Positions 16,788-25,065 of a stretch of 48,195 nucleotides of DNA are shown in pieces. The notes beneath the pieces are model-generated. The model was not told the origin of the DNA. It worked only from the letters and a program-made list of their open reading frames with translations, and searched no databases. This DNA is from Phycisphaerales bacterium Planc_01 (GTDB lineage: Bacteria > Planctomycetota > Phycisphaerae > Sedimentisphaerales > Anaerobacaceae): positions 43,646 through 91,840 of the forward strand of contig LVBB01000134.1 in NCBI GenBank assembly GCA_001603075.1, written 5' to 3'. The position numbers and the translations under genes were made by a program. Position 1 is the first letter of the stretch, and each line of letters starts with the position of its first letter.

Positions 16788-16822
16788 GCTTTCTACATTT
16801 TGATTTGCCTTATGGGTGTACT

Positions 16823-18271
16823 ATGAAGCTTCTATTCGAGAAGAGCGTGCCGGGCCGTTGCAGCGTCAGCCCAGGGCCGAGCGACGTGCCGACATCGGTC
16901 AATATCAAGGACGACCTGTTGCGCGACCGCAGTGCCGCGTTGCCGGAGCTGAGCGAGTTGGACGTCGTACGCCATTTCACCGAACTGTCCCGGCGCAACT
17001 TCGGCGTCGATACGAACTTCTATCCGCTTGGTTCCTGCACGATGAAGTACAACCCCAAGGTCGCCGAGCGCATCGCGACCTATCCGGGCTTCGCGCATCT
17101 GCATCCGCTGCTGCCGCAGTTGCGCATGGGCGGCATGCTCACCCAGGGCGCCCTGGCAATCCTCTATGAGATGGACCTGCTGCTGCGCGAGATCACCGGG
17201 ATGGCCGGCTTCACGATGCAGCCGATGGCCGGCGCGCACGGCGAGCTGACGGGCATGATGATCATGGCCGCTTACCATCGCGACAAGGGCAACAAGAAGA
17301 CCGTCCTGCTCGCTCCCGACAGCGCCCACGGCACGAACCCCGCCAGCGCCGCCATCGCGGGTTATCGCGTCGTCTCGATCCCCAGCGGCCCCGACGGCTT
17401 GATGGACCTGGCGGCTCTCAAGCAGGCGATCAGTGATGATGTTGCCGGCGTAATGCTGACGTGCCCGAACACGCTGGGCCTGTTCAACCCGCACATCCGC
17501 GAGATCTGCGATCTGATCCACAGCGTCGACGGCCTGGCCTATTACGACGGCGCGAACCTCAACGCGATCGTCGGCAAGGCCCGCCCCGGCGACTTCGGCT
17601 TCGACATCGTCCACCTGAACCTGCACAAAACCTTCGCCACGCCTCACGGCGGCGGCGGCCCCGGCGCCGGACCGGTTGGCGTCTGCGACCATCTCGTTCC
17701 GTTCCTGCCCGTCTCCATCGTGGTCAAACGCGCCGACGGCACCTACGCACTGGAATACGACCGGCCCAAGTCCATCGGCTACGTCGCGCCGTTCTATGGC
17801 AACTTTGGGATCGTATTGCGGGCCTACGTCTACATCCTGCTGCTGGGCAAGGATGGCCTGGCCCGTGTCGCGGAAAACGCGGTGCTCAACGCCAACTATG
17901 TCCGCTGCAAGCTCCGGGGTCACTACGCGGCCGCCTTCGACAAGCTCTGCAAGCATGAGTGCGTCTTCAGTACGACCGATGAGATGGCCGCCAACGGCGT
18001 GCACGCCATCGACATCGCCAAGGCTTTGATCGATCGCGGCTTCCATCCGCCCACGGTCTACTTCCCGACGATCGTCAAAGAGGCAATGATGATCGAGCCG
18101 ACCGAGACCGAGAGCAAGGAGACGCTCGACGCATTCATCGCCGCGATGATCGAGATCGCCGGGCTGGCACAAAAGGACCCCGAGACGCTCAAGGCGGCAC
18201 CCGTCACGACCCCCGTCTCGCGCCCCAACGAAACCGCCGCCGCCAAGAACCTGAATATAGCCTTGCTCTGA
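16823..18271 (+). CDS. gcvPB: Glycine dehydrogenase (decarboxylating) subunit 2
   Basis: This 482-residue C-terminal half of the P protein binds pyridoxal phosphate through the Lys in LNLHKTFATPHGGGGPG. Other family blocks are FYPLGSCTMKYNPK, AGFTMQPMAGAHGELTGMMI, DSAHGTNPASAAIAGY and GYVAPFYGNFGIVLRAYVYI. The start at 16823 (MKLLFEKS) fits homologues; the ribosome site is weak, so expression may depend on the AT-rich repeat region upstream. No L protein (lipoamide dehydrogenase) gene is in the window. Confidence 0.96.
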   Translation: MKLLFEKSVPGRCSVSPGPSDVPTSVNIKDDLLRDRSAALPELSELDVVRHFTELSRRNFGVDTNFYPLGSCTMKYNPKVAERIATYPGFAHLHPLLPQLRMGGMLTQGALAILYEMDLLLREITGMAGFTMQPMAGAHGELTGMMIMAAYHRDKGNKKTVLLAPDSAHGTNPASAAIAGYRVVSIPSGPDGLMDLAALKQAISDDVAGVMLTCPNTLGLFNPHIREICDLIHSVDGLAYYDGANLNAIVGKARPGDFGFDIVHLNLHKTFATPHGGGGPGAGPVGVCDHLVPFLPVSIVVKRADGTYALEYDRPKSIGYVAPFYGNFGIVLRAYVYILLLGKDGLARVAENAVLNANYVRCKLRGHYAAAFDKLCKHECVFSTTDEMAANGVHAIDIAKALIDRGFHPPTVYFPTIVKEAMMIEPTETESKETLDAFIAAMIEIAGLAQKDPETLKAAPVTTPVSRPNETAAAKNLNIALL

Positions 18272-18389
18272 CACCGGCAGGGTTGTAGGCGGGACGCGAA
18301 ACGGGCATGTGCGGAAGGCGATCAGACGAAAGAAAAACGCCGCAATCCGACCTGTCCGGCCGATCACGGCATGGTACCTCAAGAAACAA

Positions 18390-18460
18390 TGGAGACGAAG
18401 GGAATCGAACCCTCATTCCTGCGATGCGACCGCAGTGTGCTCCCGTTACACCACGTCCCC
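18390..18460 (-). tRNA. tRNA-Ala (CGC)
   Basis: The minus strand folds into a 71-nt tRNA with acceptor GGGGACG/CGTCTCC containing the alanine identity pair G3-U70, D-arm GTGT/GCAC, anticodon stem CTGCG/CGCAG with loop GTCGCAT (anticodon CGC), T-arm GAGGG/CCCTT and discriminator A. CCA is not encoded. Confidence 0.9.
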
Positions 18461-18544
18461 ATGGACTTCGCTGTCTATTCTACGCAACATCGGCAGATTG
18501 TCAACCGTTTCTTAAGTGGCTTTTCAAAAATCACTTAAGCACGG

Positions 18545-19060
18545 TCAGAAGCACCATTTCTCGTAACAGACGATCGACTCAACGGCCTCGCGGCGGTGCT
18601 CTTTGGGCGAATCGGCGGGATAGCCCAGTGCCAGAAGCTCGATGACCTCGATGTTCTCCGGAATCCCGACGACTGCGCGGACTTTGTCGGGATAGAACGA
18701 GCCGATCCAGCAGGTGGCCAGCCCTAACTCCGTTGCTTGCAAGCACATGTGTTCGATTGCGATGGCCACATCGATGGGCCCGATGGCTTGGCCACAACGC
18801 ATGACGTGCTCGCTGACGGTGCATGCAACGATGATCGCCCCGGCGTTCTCGATGAACGTCTGGCTGTTGGCGGCGGCGGCGAGCCTTCTTCGGGCTGCCT
18901 TATCCGTGACCACCACGAAACGCCAGTCCTGGAGGTTCTTCGCCGACGGGGCCTGCCGGGCCGCTTCGAGGATGGCCTCCAGCTTCTCCTTCTCCAGCGG
19001 CCTGTCTTCATAGTTTCGACACGAATAGCGAAGGCGAATTGCCTCAGATACGTCCATCAT
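18545..19060 (-). CDS. Nitroreductase family FMN protein
   Basis: This 171-residue oxidoreductase-like protein starts MMDVSEAIRLRYSCRNYEDR, with the family's N-terminal Arg-Ser-x-Arg FMN-phosphate motif (RYSCRNY). ARQAPSAKNLQDWRFVVVTD and the C-terminal IELLALGYPADSPKEHRR are typical of the short nitroreductase subgroup. GAAAGG lies five bases before the first of two adjacent ATG codons. These enzymes use FMN and NAD(P)H, often as dimers; the substrate is unknown. Confidence 0.9.
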   Translation of the reverse strand: MMDVSEAIRLRYSCRNYEDRPLEKEKLEAILEAARQAPSAKNLQDWRFVVVTDKAARRRLAAAANSQTFIENAGAIIVACTVSEHVMRCGQAIGPIDVAIAIEHMCLQATELGLATCWIGSFYPDKVRAVVGIPENIEVIELLALGYPADSPKEHRREAVESIVCYEKWCF

Positions 19061-19175
19061 TGGGCCTTTCTCGATTGTGAATTCTGCATGGGCACTATAC
19101 CTATGGGATCGTTGAATATACGGCGGCCGTCCGCTTGACGCAAGGACCAACCCGCGATATCCTCACACAACAACC

Positions 19176-19249
19176 GGGCGGTTAGCTCAGTCGGCTAGAG
19201 CACCTGCTTTACACGCAGGGGGTCACAGGTTCGAGTCCTGTACCGCCCA
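19176..19249 (+). tRNA. tRNA-Val (TAC)
   Basis: A 74-nt tRNA with acceptor GGGCGGT/ACCGCCC, D-arm GCTC/GAGC, anticodon stem CCTGC/GCAGG with loop TTTACAC (anticodon TAC), T-arm ACAGGTTCGAGTCCTGT and discriminator A. CCA is not encoded. Insertion-sequence DNA begins shortly downstream. Confidence 0.97.
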
Positions 19250-19499
19250 GTGCCGCAAGCCCTTAACAGCGAGATATTTGCGGCGAATCATTCCCGTGTC
19301 AGGTTCCTCGGCAAAAGCTGTACTACACTTTTGCCATGTATTCTGGAGGTACTACCAATGCCGAGGAGTAGACACGCGTCGGCCAGGGAGGGTGTCCCAG
19401 GGATAGTTGAAGGTTGGAAAAGCAATGGCTACTCCGGCCCGGTGGACGTACCATCGGGCCAAACAAAGACGATGAACAATCGTTCAGAAAGGAGTAGCC

Positions 19500-20795
19500 A
19501 TGCAATTGAAACAGTACCAGATCGCCGACAAGAACGATAGCACGAAACTGGCCCAATTCCTCGCCCAGGACGGCCAAGGACTCCTGCCGATGGTTGAATT
19601 GCTCTGCCAGGCCGAAATGGCCGTCGATGAAATCATCGACGTAGCCGGACGGGCCACCATCGAGGCGGTCCTGGCCCTATCGGCACGGCAAACGGCCGGC
19701 CCCAAGCATCCCGGCAAGGCCGCCGGCGAGATCACCTGGTACGGCCGCCAGAAGACGACCATCCCGCTGGCCGAACGCAAGCTCCGCATCCACAAGCCTC
19801 GCCTGCGACGCAAAGGCAAAGGCCCCGACAAGGAAGTGTCCATCCCGGCCTATGAAGCGATGCTGGAGAACGCTCCATTGGGCCGACGCATGCTGGAGAT
19901 CCTCATCCGCGGCGTCTCTACACGCCAGTACCGGCAGGTCTTGCCGGCGATGGCCGAAACCGTCGGCGTCAGCAAGTCGGCCGTCAGCCGCCAGGGCATC
20001 GAGGCCAGCGAACAGACGCTCAAGGAACTCTGCGAGCGACGGTTCGAGGACAAGGATATCCTGATCGTCTATCTTGACGGCATTCGGTTCGGGTCGATCC
20101 ATGTGATTGTGGCTCTGGGCGTCGATACCGAGGGCCACAAGCACGTTCTGGGTCTGCGAGAAGGCTCCAGCGAGAACGCCACGGTGGTCAAGGATCTGCT
20201 GACGGGCATCGTAGCCCGCGGGCTGAACCCGAAGCGACGCCGGCTGTTTGTCATCGACGGCAGCAAGGCGTTGCGGGCGGCCATCGACGAGGTCTTCGGC
20301 GACAAGAATCCGATCCAGCGTTGCCGCAATCACAAGATTCGCAATGTGCTGGACTATCTGCCGAAGGAGCGGCACAACAACGTCCGATCGGCGATGAAGG
20401 CGGCGTTCCAACTGCCGGCCGACCAGGGGATCGCCAAGCTCAAGAAACTGGCGCAATGGTTTAAGCAGGAGCATCCTTCGGTCATGGCGAGTCTCTTGGA
20501 AGGTCTTGACGAGATGTTTACGATCAACCGGCTGGACTTGCCCCGCGATCTCTGTCGCTGCTTGGGCACGACGAACATCATCGAATCGCCGAACGCCGGC
20601 ATCCGGCAGCGGACCGGGCGAGTCACCCATTGGCGGGACGGGCAGATGGTGCTGCGTTGGACGGCGGCGGCGTTGCTGTCGATGGAGAAACGTATGCGAC
20701 GGATCATGGGTTACCAGCAGTTGTGGATCCTGGAGGCGAAACTCCAGGCGGCCGAGGAACAACAAGACCTTGCCCCCGAACAGAAACGAGCATAA
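19500..20795 (+). CDS. IS256-family transposase
   Basis: This 431-residue DDE transposase of the IS256 (MuLE-like) group cuts and pastes its element. Seen are the N-terminal segment followed by KPRLRRKGKG, the VSTRQYRQVLPAMAE region, the first catalytic Asp in IVYLDGIRFGSIHV, the second in RLFVIDGSKALRAAI, the CRNHKIRNVLDYLPK block and TTNIIESPNAGIRQRTGRVTHWRDG with the catalytic Glu. It appears intact. AAAGGAG precedes the ATG. I could not define the element ends: an 8-bp repeat GGCAAAAG/CTTTTGCC lies upstream at about 19310-19335, and a strong hairpin CCCCCGGC-TCT-GCCGGGGG lies downstream at 20810-20828. Confidence 0.95.
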   Translation: MQLKQYQIADKNDSTKLAQFLAQDGQGLLPMVELLCQAEMAVDEIIDVAGRATIEAVLALSARQTAGPKHPGKAAGEITWYGRQKTTIPLAERKLRIHKPRLRRKGKGPDKEVSIPAYEAMLENAPLGRRMLEILIRGVSTRQYRQVLPAMAETVGVSKSAVSRQGIEASEQTLKELCERRFEDKDILIVYLDGIRFGSIHVIVALGVDTEGHKHVLGLREGSSENATVVKDLLTGIVARGLNPKRRRLFVIDGSKALRAAIDEVFGDKNPIQRCRNHKIRNVLDYLPKERHNNVRSAMKAAFQLPADQGIAKLKKLAQWFKQEHPSVMASLLEGLDEMFTINRLDLPRDLCRCLGTTNIIESPNAGIRQRTGRVTHWRDGQMVLRWTAAALLSMEKRMRRIMGYQQLWILEAKLQAAEEQQDLAPEQKRA

Positions 20796-20877
20796 GTAAC
20801 AGAGGTAACCCCCCGGCTCTGCCGGGGGACTCACAGTGTTTGACATATACAGGAGTCGTCCATCAGACTCTCGGACT

Positions 20878-21390
20878 GTGAACCGCTCAAAGTTTCACAG
20901 AAAGGAGATCTGATGGACGACTACGAAAGCCTAAAGCATACAAAATGGGAATGCAAATACCATGTCGTGTTCATCCCCAAATGCCGGCGCAAGAGGCTAT
21001 ACGCGCAGTTGCGTCAGCACCTTGGGGAGGTATTTCGCCGTTTGGCCCAGCAGAAGGAGAGCCAGCTTCTGGAAGGGCACCTGATCGTGGATCACGTGCA
21101 CACGCTGATCTCGATCCCGCCGAAGTACGCGGTGTCGCAGGTGGTCGGGTAGATCAAAGGCAAGAGTGCGATTCATATTGCCCGCACGGCAGGGGGCCGG
21201 CGACGGAATTTCCCAGGACAGCACTTCTGGGCTCGCGGGTACTTCGCCTCCACAGTGGGACGCGACGAGAAAGCGATCCGCGAGTACATCCGCCGACAGG
21301 AAGCCGAGGATCGGCGCTTGGATCAGATGCAGATGTTCGATTGACCGCCGCCGCAGGCGGCTCCCAAACAACCCGCTTTGAGCGGTTCAC
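20878..21390 (+). mobile_element. IS200/IS605-type element
   Basis: A perfect 15-base inverted repeat GTGAACCGCTCAAAG (20878-20892) and CTTTGAGCGGTTCAC (21376-21390) brackets a tyrosine HUH transposase gene. A subterminal hairpin GCCGCC-GCA-GGCGGC (21347-21361) follows the gene, as expected for the imperfect hairpin ends of IS200/IS605 elements, although true ends may extend a few bases beyond the repeat. Confidence 0.7.
20913..21344 (+). pseudogene. tnpA: IS200-like transposase (TnpA), interrupted by in-frame TAG
   Basis: The frame reads MDDYESLKHTKWECKYHVVF and continues to residue 143 except for a TAG at 21150-21152 within VVG-stop-IKGKSAIHIAR. In related proteins this position is an aromatic residue (the second IS200 copy in this window has GFLKGKSA). 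The HUH histidines lie in VDHVHTLISIPP and the catalytic Tyr in AIREYIRRQEAED, which is beyond the stop. The gene is therefore inactive unless the TAG is read through. AAAGGAG precedes the start. Confidence 0.85.
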
Positions 21391-21755
21391 ATTCCAAGCC
21401 TCCGGCTCTGCCAGAGATACTGACCGTCAGTACGGGGGAGAACACCACTTCTCTTGCGGTCAGCCCGCCCAACCACCGCACTCCGCTGTCGCATGCGGCC
21501 TTGTACACCGGTTTCTCGTATGCCTGTCATTCGCCCCTCACCATTCACATCCCCCGTTCATTCACAACATAGGCTATCGCAATTGCAGGAAATTGTCAAT
21601 GGAGGCAGGTGGAGATGGATGGCGTTCGTTGAGGGTCAACTCGGGGCCGGATGGCAGGAATGACGTGTGGGGGCAGCGCCAAACGGCGATGTGCCGAAAG
21701 CAATGGGCGAGTTCCCGTCCGGCCAGGATGTGCCCCGAGTACGCGCCTCGCCCGA
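21391..21755. other. Intergenic stretch without recognisable genes
   Basis: Short frames exist here but none has a ribosome site or family similarity. I see no promoter, tRNA or clear terminator; it separates the IS200-like element from the end of the Tad operon. Confidence 0.5.
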
Positions 21756-22376
21756 TTACTGCTTGCGCGCCCAGGTGGCCAGGATCGCGTTGACCCTTGT
21801 CTGGATGAGAGCACCCCATAGCAAAGCGAACAGGACAGTGGCAAAGGCACCGGCAAGGATGACACCATACAGGGCGATTCTATGGTTGCTCAAGAACGCC
21901 TGACGATGCGCGATATGCCTCTTCCCGGCCTGCGCAAGGACCAGATCCGCTTTCTTGTGTCGTACGGCCGTTTGCGAATCCGCCATGCCCTTCTGCAGGG
22001 CCTCGTGGCGGCGCCATATTTCTTCCACTCGCGCTCGGCCCATCTGCGACCAGCGGGTGTCCGGGCCCCAGAGATTGGCCTGCTCCGATCCGCTCGAGAA
22101 CACCTGCTCGGCTCGCGCGATATCGAGCACCTCTGCTTCCAGGCCGGCGAGGCGATCTGCGTCCGAGGCGATCTGCCGATCAAGCGATTCGATTTCGGCT
22201 TCAAGACTCGCGAGTCGACCGTCCAGGAGGATCTCCCTGGACTCCAACCAAAAACGCGAGTGCACGATCGCACTCGGTATGAGAACCAGAAGGACCAGGG
22301 AGGTGAAGAACATGACTTTGTAGAAGTTGGGAATGCCCTGGAGGCTCAAGCAGCCTTGCAGTTCATGACCTGCCAT
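21756..22376 (-). CDS. Two-membrane-segment coiled-coil protein at the end of the Tad operon
   Basis: This 206-residue protein starts at 22376, where AAGGAAG lies eight bases upstream. One membrane segment (VMFFTSLVLLVLIPSAIV, about residues 20-40) is followed by a long heptad-rich region (LASLEAEIESLDRQIASDAD and on through the KKADLVLAQAGKR stretch), and a second segment near the C-terminus (IALYGVILAGAFATVLFALL). The coiled coil would lie between two inner-membrane anchors. I do not recognise the family. Position suggests a structural accessory of the pilus machine. Confidence 0.65.
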   Translation of the reverse strand: MAGHELQGCLSLQGIPNFYKVMFFTSLVLLVLIPSAIVHSRFWLESREILLDGRLASLEAEIESLDRQIASDADRLAGLEAEVLDIARAEQVFSSGSEQANLWGPDTRWSQMGRARVEEIWRRHEALQKGMADSQTAVRHKKADLVLAQAGKRHIAHRQAFLSNHRIALYGVILAGAFATVLFALLWGALIQTRVNAILATWARKQ

Positions 22377-22474
22377 CTTCTTGTCTTCCTTTCCGCCAGG
22401 AACCATGGCCATCGAACGTCTGGATTCACGCAATGTGTGACAGCCTGCCGGGCCTGCATACCAGCCGGAACGGG

Positions 22475-22687
22475 TCAGTCTGCCGTATCTGTCGTGACCA
22501 TATGCAGATCCTTGATGTCGTTCCGGAACAGATGTTCACATCCGAAACACTTGACGAAGAGTATGCCGATGCTGTCCACGTCGTGCTTCAATTCGGACGG
22601 CTCGGCAACGATCTCGAAGGCGGAGGCGCCGCAGTACGGACATGTGAAATCGGTTGACGCTTCGGGCAGTGGCGATTCGCTCTGCAT
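22475..22687 (-). CDS. Small zinc-ribbon protein
   Basis: This 70-residue protein has two CxxC pairs, FTCPYCGASAFEIV near residue 15 and VKCFGCEHLFRND near residue 47, spaced as in a zinc ribbon. GAGGTG precedes the ATG at 22687. It may be a cytosolic regulator or assembly factor co-transcribed with the Tad genes; no specific function can be assigned. Confidence 0.65.
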   Translation of the reverse strand: MQSESPLPEASTDFTCPYCGASAFEIVAEPSELKHDVDSIGILFVKCFGCEHLFRNDIKDLHMVTTDTAD

Positions 22688-22868
22688 ACTTCACCTCAAG
22701 AGGACCCAACAAAGAACCGGCGGAGTTCTTATCCGTTGTTCTTATCGGTGAGCGGCCAAGCCTGCTTTAGTCATTCCTTCGGCAGATCGTCAACCTTTCT
22801 CTGCGCCAGTGCTTCCGCAGGACCTCGCGCATCCCCGTGTGGTGCTGTCATTCGAGACTGTGGCCGTG

Positions 22869-23555
22869 TTAGTCGTTGCCGGACCGGATCTCAGTCAACT
22901 GTCCCTGGCCATTTTCGGACGTTGCCGAGGCCTTCTGTCGGGCCCGTCTCAACACCTCGACATTGTGCACGGCCATCTCTTCCGGCAGGATCTGCCGGAG
23001 CACCGCCAACGCCTCGGCGTCCCGGCCGAGCATCCCGAGACTCGTCGCCCTGTTGGCCTGGTACTTGGGACGGTCCGGAGCACGCGCCGCAGCACGCGTG
23101 AAGAACGCCAATGCCGTCTCATAATCTCGATGAATCAGACAGCACATGCCCATGTTGTTCAGGAGCACCGCATCATGGGGCCAGACTTGCAGGGCCTTGG
23201 CCAGCCCCTCTGACGCCTCCGCGATCCGTCCCTGACGGATCTGCAATTCGGCAAGACTGTTGTAGGCGGGGACAAAATCCGGGTGCTGGCGAATGCAGGT
23301 GGAAAGGACGAATTCACAGTCCTTGTCCTTGCCCTGAGCCGCCAGGATGTCCGCCAGGGCCAGAAGGGTCCTGGGGGTCGGCGCCGGTTCTGTCTGCGAT
23401 TTGGCTGCAGATGCCGACCTGCTGAAGCGAGCGTTGTCCCCTTGGGCCGGCTGCACGGATTCGGCGCACCCGGCCATCACGATGAGAACCACGACACCGA
23501 TGAGCAGCGCCGCCGCAGGGGCGGTGACTGGAAATGGTCGCTTTCGTAGAATCAT
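22869..23555 (-). CDS. TPR lipoprotein, TadD-like
   Basis: This 228-residue protein has a lipobox (VLIVMAGC) and about four tetratricopeptide repeats (for example FVPAYNSLAELQIRQGRIAE, AVLLNNMGMCCLIHRDYETA, PKYQANRATSLGMLGRDAEA). TadD proteins of Tad loci are TPR lipoproteins that help assemble the outer-membrane secretin, and the position in this operon supports that role. Its ATG overlaps the stop of the preceding gene (ATGA type), so the two are translationally coupled. Confidence 0.8.
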   Translation of the reverse strand: MILRKRPFPVTAPAAALLIGVVVLIVMAGCAESVQPAQGDNARFSRSASAAKSQTEPAPTPRTLLALADILAAQGKDKDCEFVLSTCIRQHPDFVPAYNSLAELQIRQGRIAEASEGLAKALQVWPHDAVLLNNMGMCCLIHRDYETALAFFTRAAARAPDRPKYQANRATSLGMLGRDAEALAVLRQILPEEMAVHNVEVLRRARQKASATSENGQGQLTEIRSGND

Positions 23556-24043
23556 CGCGTTGTCATCCCACCATAGGACGTGCCTTGTGCCGAACCGAGA
23601 CCGGACGGACTCTTCAGAATGGTAACCACATGCTCGCTTGGCATCCCCGACCCGCCGGGCATGCCGTCCGCGATGCTCATGCGACCGGTGTCGACCCCCG
23701 CCTTGCCGAGCTCCTCGAGGACGTGAGTAACCCGTGCTTCGTAAAGCTCCGGCGCCGTGTCTCCTCGCCGCACGTTCAGGGTTCCTTCGTGCTCCGCGAA
23801 GTGGCCGGCCAGGATCGACAGATCGCGGGCCCCCAGTTCATTGAGCACGGCGCTGTCAGCCACGAAGTGATAGGGGTACAGCGTGTGTTGCGCAATGATG
23901 GCCCGGTCCACTCCAATGCGGTTCAGGCTGTTGACAAGCTCAACATCCACATTGCCGTCGCCCCGACTCTCGTGCCGGTTCTCCTGGCAGCTCATCCCCA
24001 AGCTGCAGACCAGACAAACCGCGAGCACACCATACCATTTCAT
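23552..24043 (-). CDS. CpaD-like lipoprotein of the Tad locus
   Basis: This 163-residue protein begins MKWYGVLAVCLVCSLGMSC, a lipoprotein signal with lipobox LGMSC. The rest has the CpaD/OmpA-like pattern of a short alpha/beta domain: LSILAGHFAEHEGTLNVRRG, ELYEARVTHVLEELGKAGVD and TGRMSIADG, i.e. increment-style repeats in which the last strand gives a residue-numbered property. AAGGAG precedes the start. It overlaps the TPR gene. The CpaD assignment rests on pattern and position, not on strong identity. Confidence 0.6.
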   Translation of the reverse strand: MKWYGVLAVCLVCSLGMSCQENRHESRGDGNVDVELVNSLNRIGVDRAIIAQHTLYPYHFVADSAVLNELGARDLSILAGHFAEHEGTLNVRRGDTAPELYEARVTHVLEELGKAGVDTGRMSIADGMPGGSGMPSEHVVTILKSPSGLGSAQGTSYGGMTTR

Positions 24044-24099
24044 AAGCGTTCTCCTTGCATTTGACCGTTTCCTTTTGGTCTCTTCGCGTATTGCCTCGT

Positions 24100-25050
24100 T
24101 CACGGAGCCATCAGGGTACGAGACAAGTGAATCATTGCGGGGCCCATCGCCACCACCATGATGGCCGGAAAGATGAAAAAGGCCATCGGAAAAAGCAATT
24201 TCATCGGCAATTTCTCGGCACTTTCCTCTGCCGTGAAATGGCGCTCCTCGCGCATCCAGTTGGCAAACTCCTGAAGCGCGGTCGCCATGCTTGTTCCAAA
24301 CCGCTCGGTTTGCACCAGGATCGCGGCGAGAGACGAGAGCGATTCGGCGCCCGTGCGGGTCGCCATGTTCCGCATGGCCTCCGTCCGACTGGCGCCGAGG
24401 TGGATTTCGAAGTTGCTCAGGTCCATGGCACTGCCGAGGACCGCACTGACATGGTGGATTTCCTCGGCAACCATGTTCCAAGCCATATCGAGTCCGATTC
24501 CCGACGAGACGCAGATCTCCAGAAGATCGACGGCATCCGGAAGATACTGTCGAATCTCCTCCCGCCTCTTCTTCTCCTGCATCCGAACGAGTAGATTCGG
24601 GACAAAGAACGGCACGGCACCACTGAGGGTGATCAACCAGATCTTTCGCACCAGACTCATTTCGAGGGGAACCACGAGAACTGCCGCGACAGAGATGCCC
24701 ACGGCGAGAAGAAGCATCTTGATGCCGGTGTAGATCGCCGGCGCACCGCGCCCCATGTAGCCGGCCCGGACAAGCTGCTCCCAGAGGCTCGTGCTGGCCC
24801 GCCCGTGCGAGACGTAGTTGCCCACCTGTTCGATGAATCTCAGAAGACGCGACTCTCGAGGGGCCACGGCAGAGCGTCTGTCGGGCTCGCGGGTCTCGAA
24901 GAGTCTCTTGCGTACGGCTCTACGACGTTGCTCCCGGAGGAACAGCACACTGACGCCGATGAAGACAACCGCGACGAAGGCCAGCACTCCGACGAGAATC
25001 TCCGGACTGGCGAAGTCGAACTCGATGTTTTCCAGTGCTTCTCTCAACAT
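24100..25050 (-). CDS. tadC: Tad inner-membrane platform protein TadC
   Basis: This 316-residue protein has the type II secretion F domain in its C-terminal half (PDAVDLLEICVSSGIGLDMA, LVQTERFGTSMATALQEFA, KLPMKLLFPMAFFIFPAIMV) with an N-terminal membrane segment, a central pair (IKMLLLAVGISVAAVLVVPL and a second) and C-terminal ones. TadB and TadC together form the platform on which the TadA motor acts. It starts 15 bases after tadB. Confidence 0.93.
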   Translation of the reverse strand: MLREALENIEFDFASPEILVGVLAFVAVVFIGVSVLFLREQRRRAVRKRLFETREPDRRSAVAPRESRLLRFIEQVGNYVSHGRASTSLWEQLVRAGYMGRGAPAIYTGIKMLLLAVGISVAAVLVVPLEMSLVRKIWLITLSGAVPFFVPNLLVRMQEKKRREEIRQYLPDAVDLLEICVSSGIGLDMAWNMVAEEIHHVSAVLGSAMDLSNFEIHLGASRTEAMRNMATRTGAESLSSLAAILVQTERFGTSMATALQEFANWMREERHFTAEESAEKLPMKLLFPMAFFIFPAIMVVAMGPAMIHLSRTLMAP

Positions 25051-25065
25051 GGATAGATCGATCCC

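Noticed and set aside
16832-18382. A 516-codon minus-strand frame opposite gcvPB.
   Set aside because: The plus strand encodes a complete GcvPB with the PLP-Lys motif; the antisense frame has no recognisable domain.
19250-19540. A 96-codon frame overlapping the start of the IS256 transposase, with GGAGGT before an inner ATG at 19358.
   Set aside because: It has no recognisable family, overlaps the transposase out of phase, and most of it is likely IS leader DNA.
19176-20828. Genomic island inserted at the tRNA-Val 3' end.
   Set aside because: No integrase and no downstream copy of the tRNA 3' end were found; the neighbouring IS elements explain the region.
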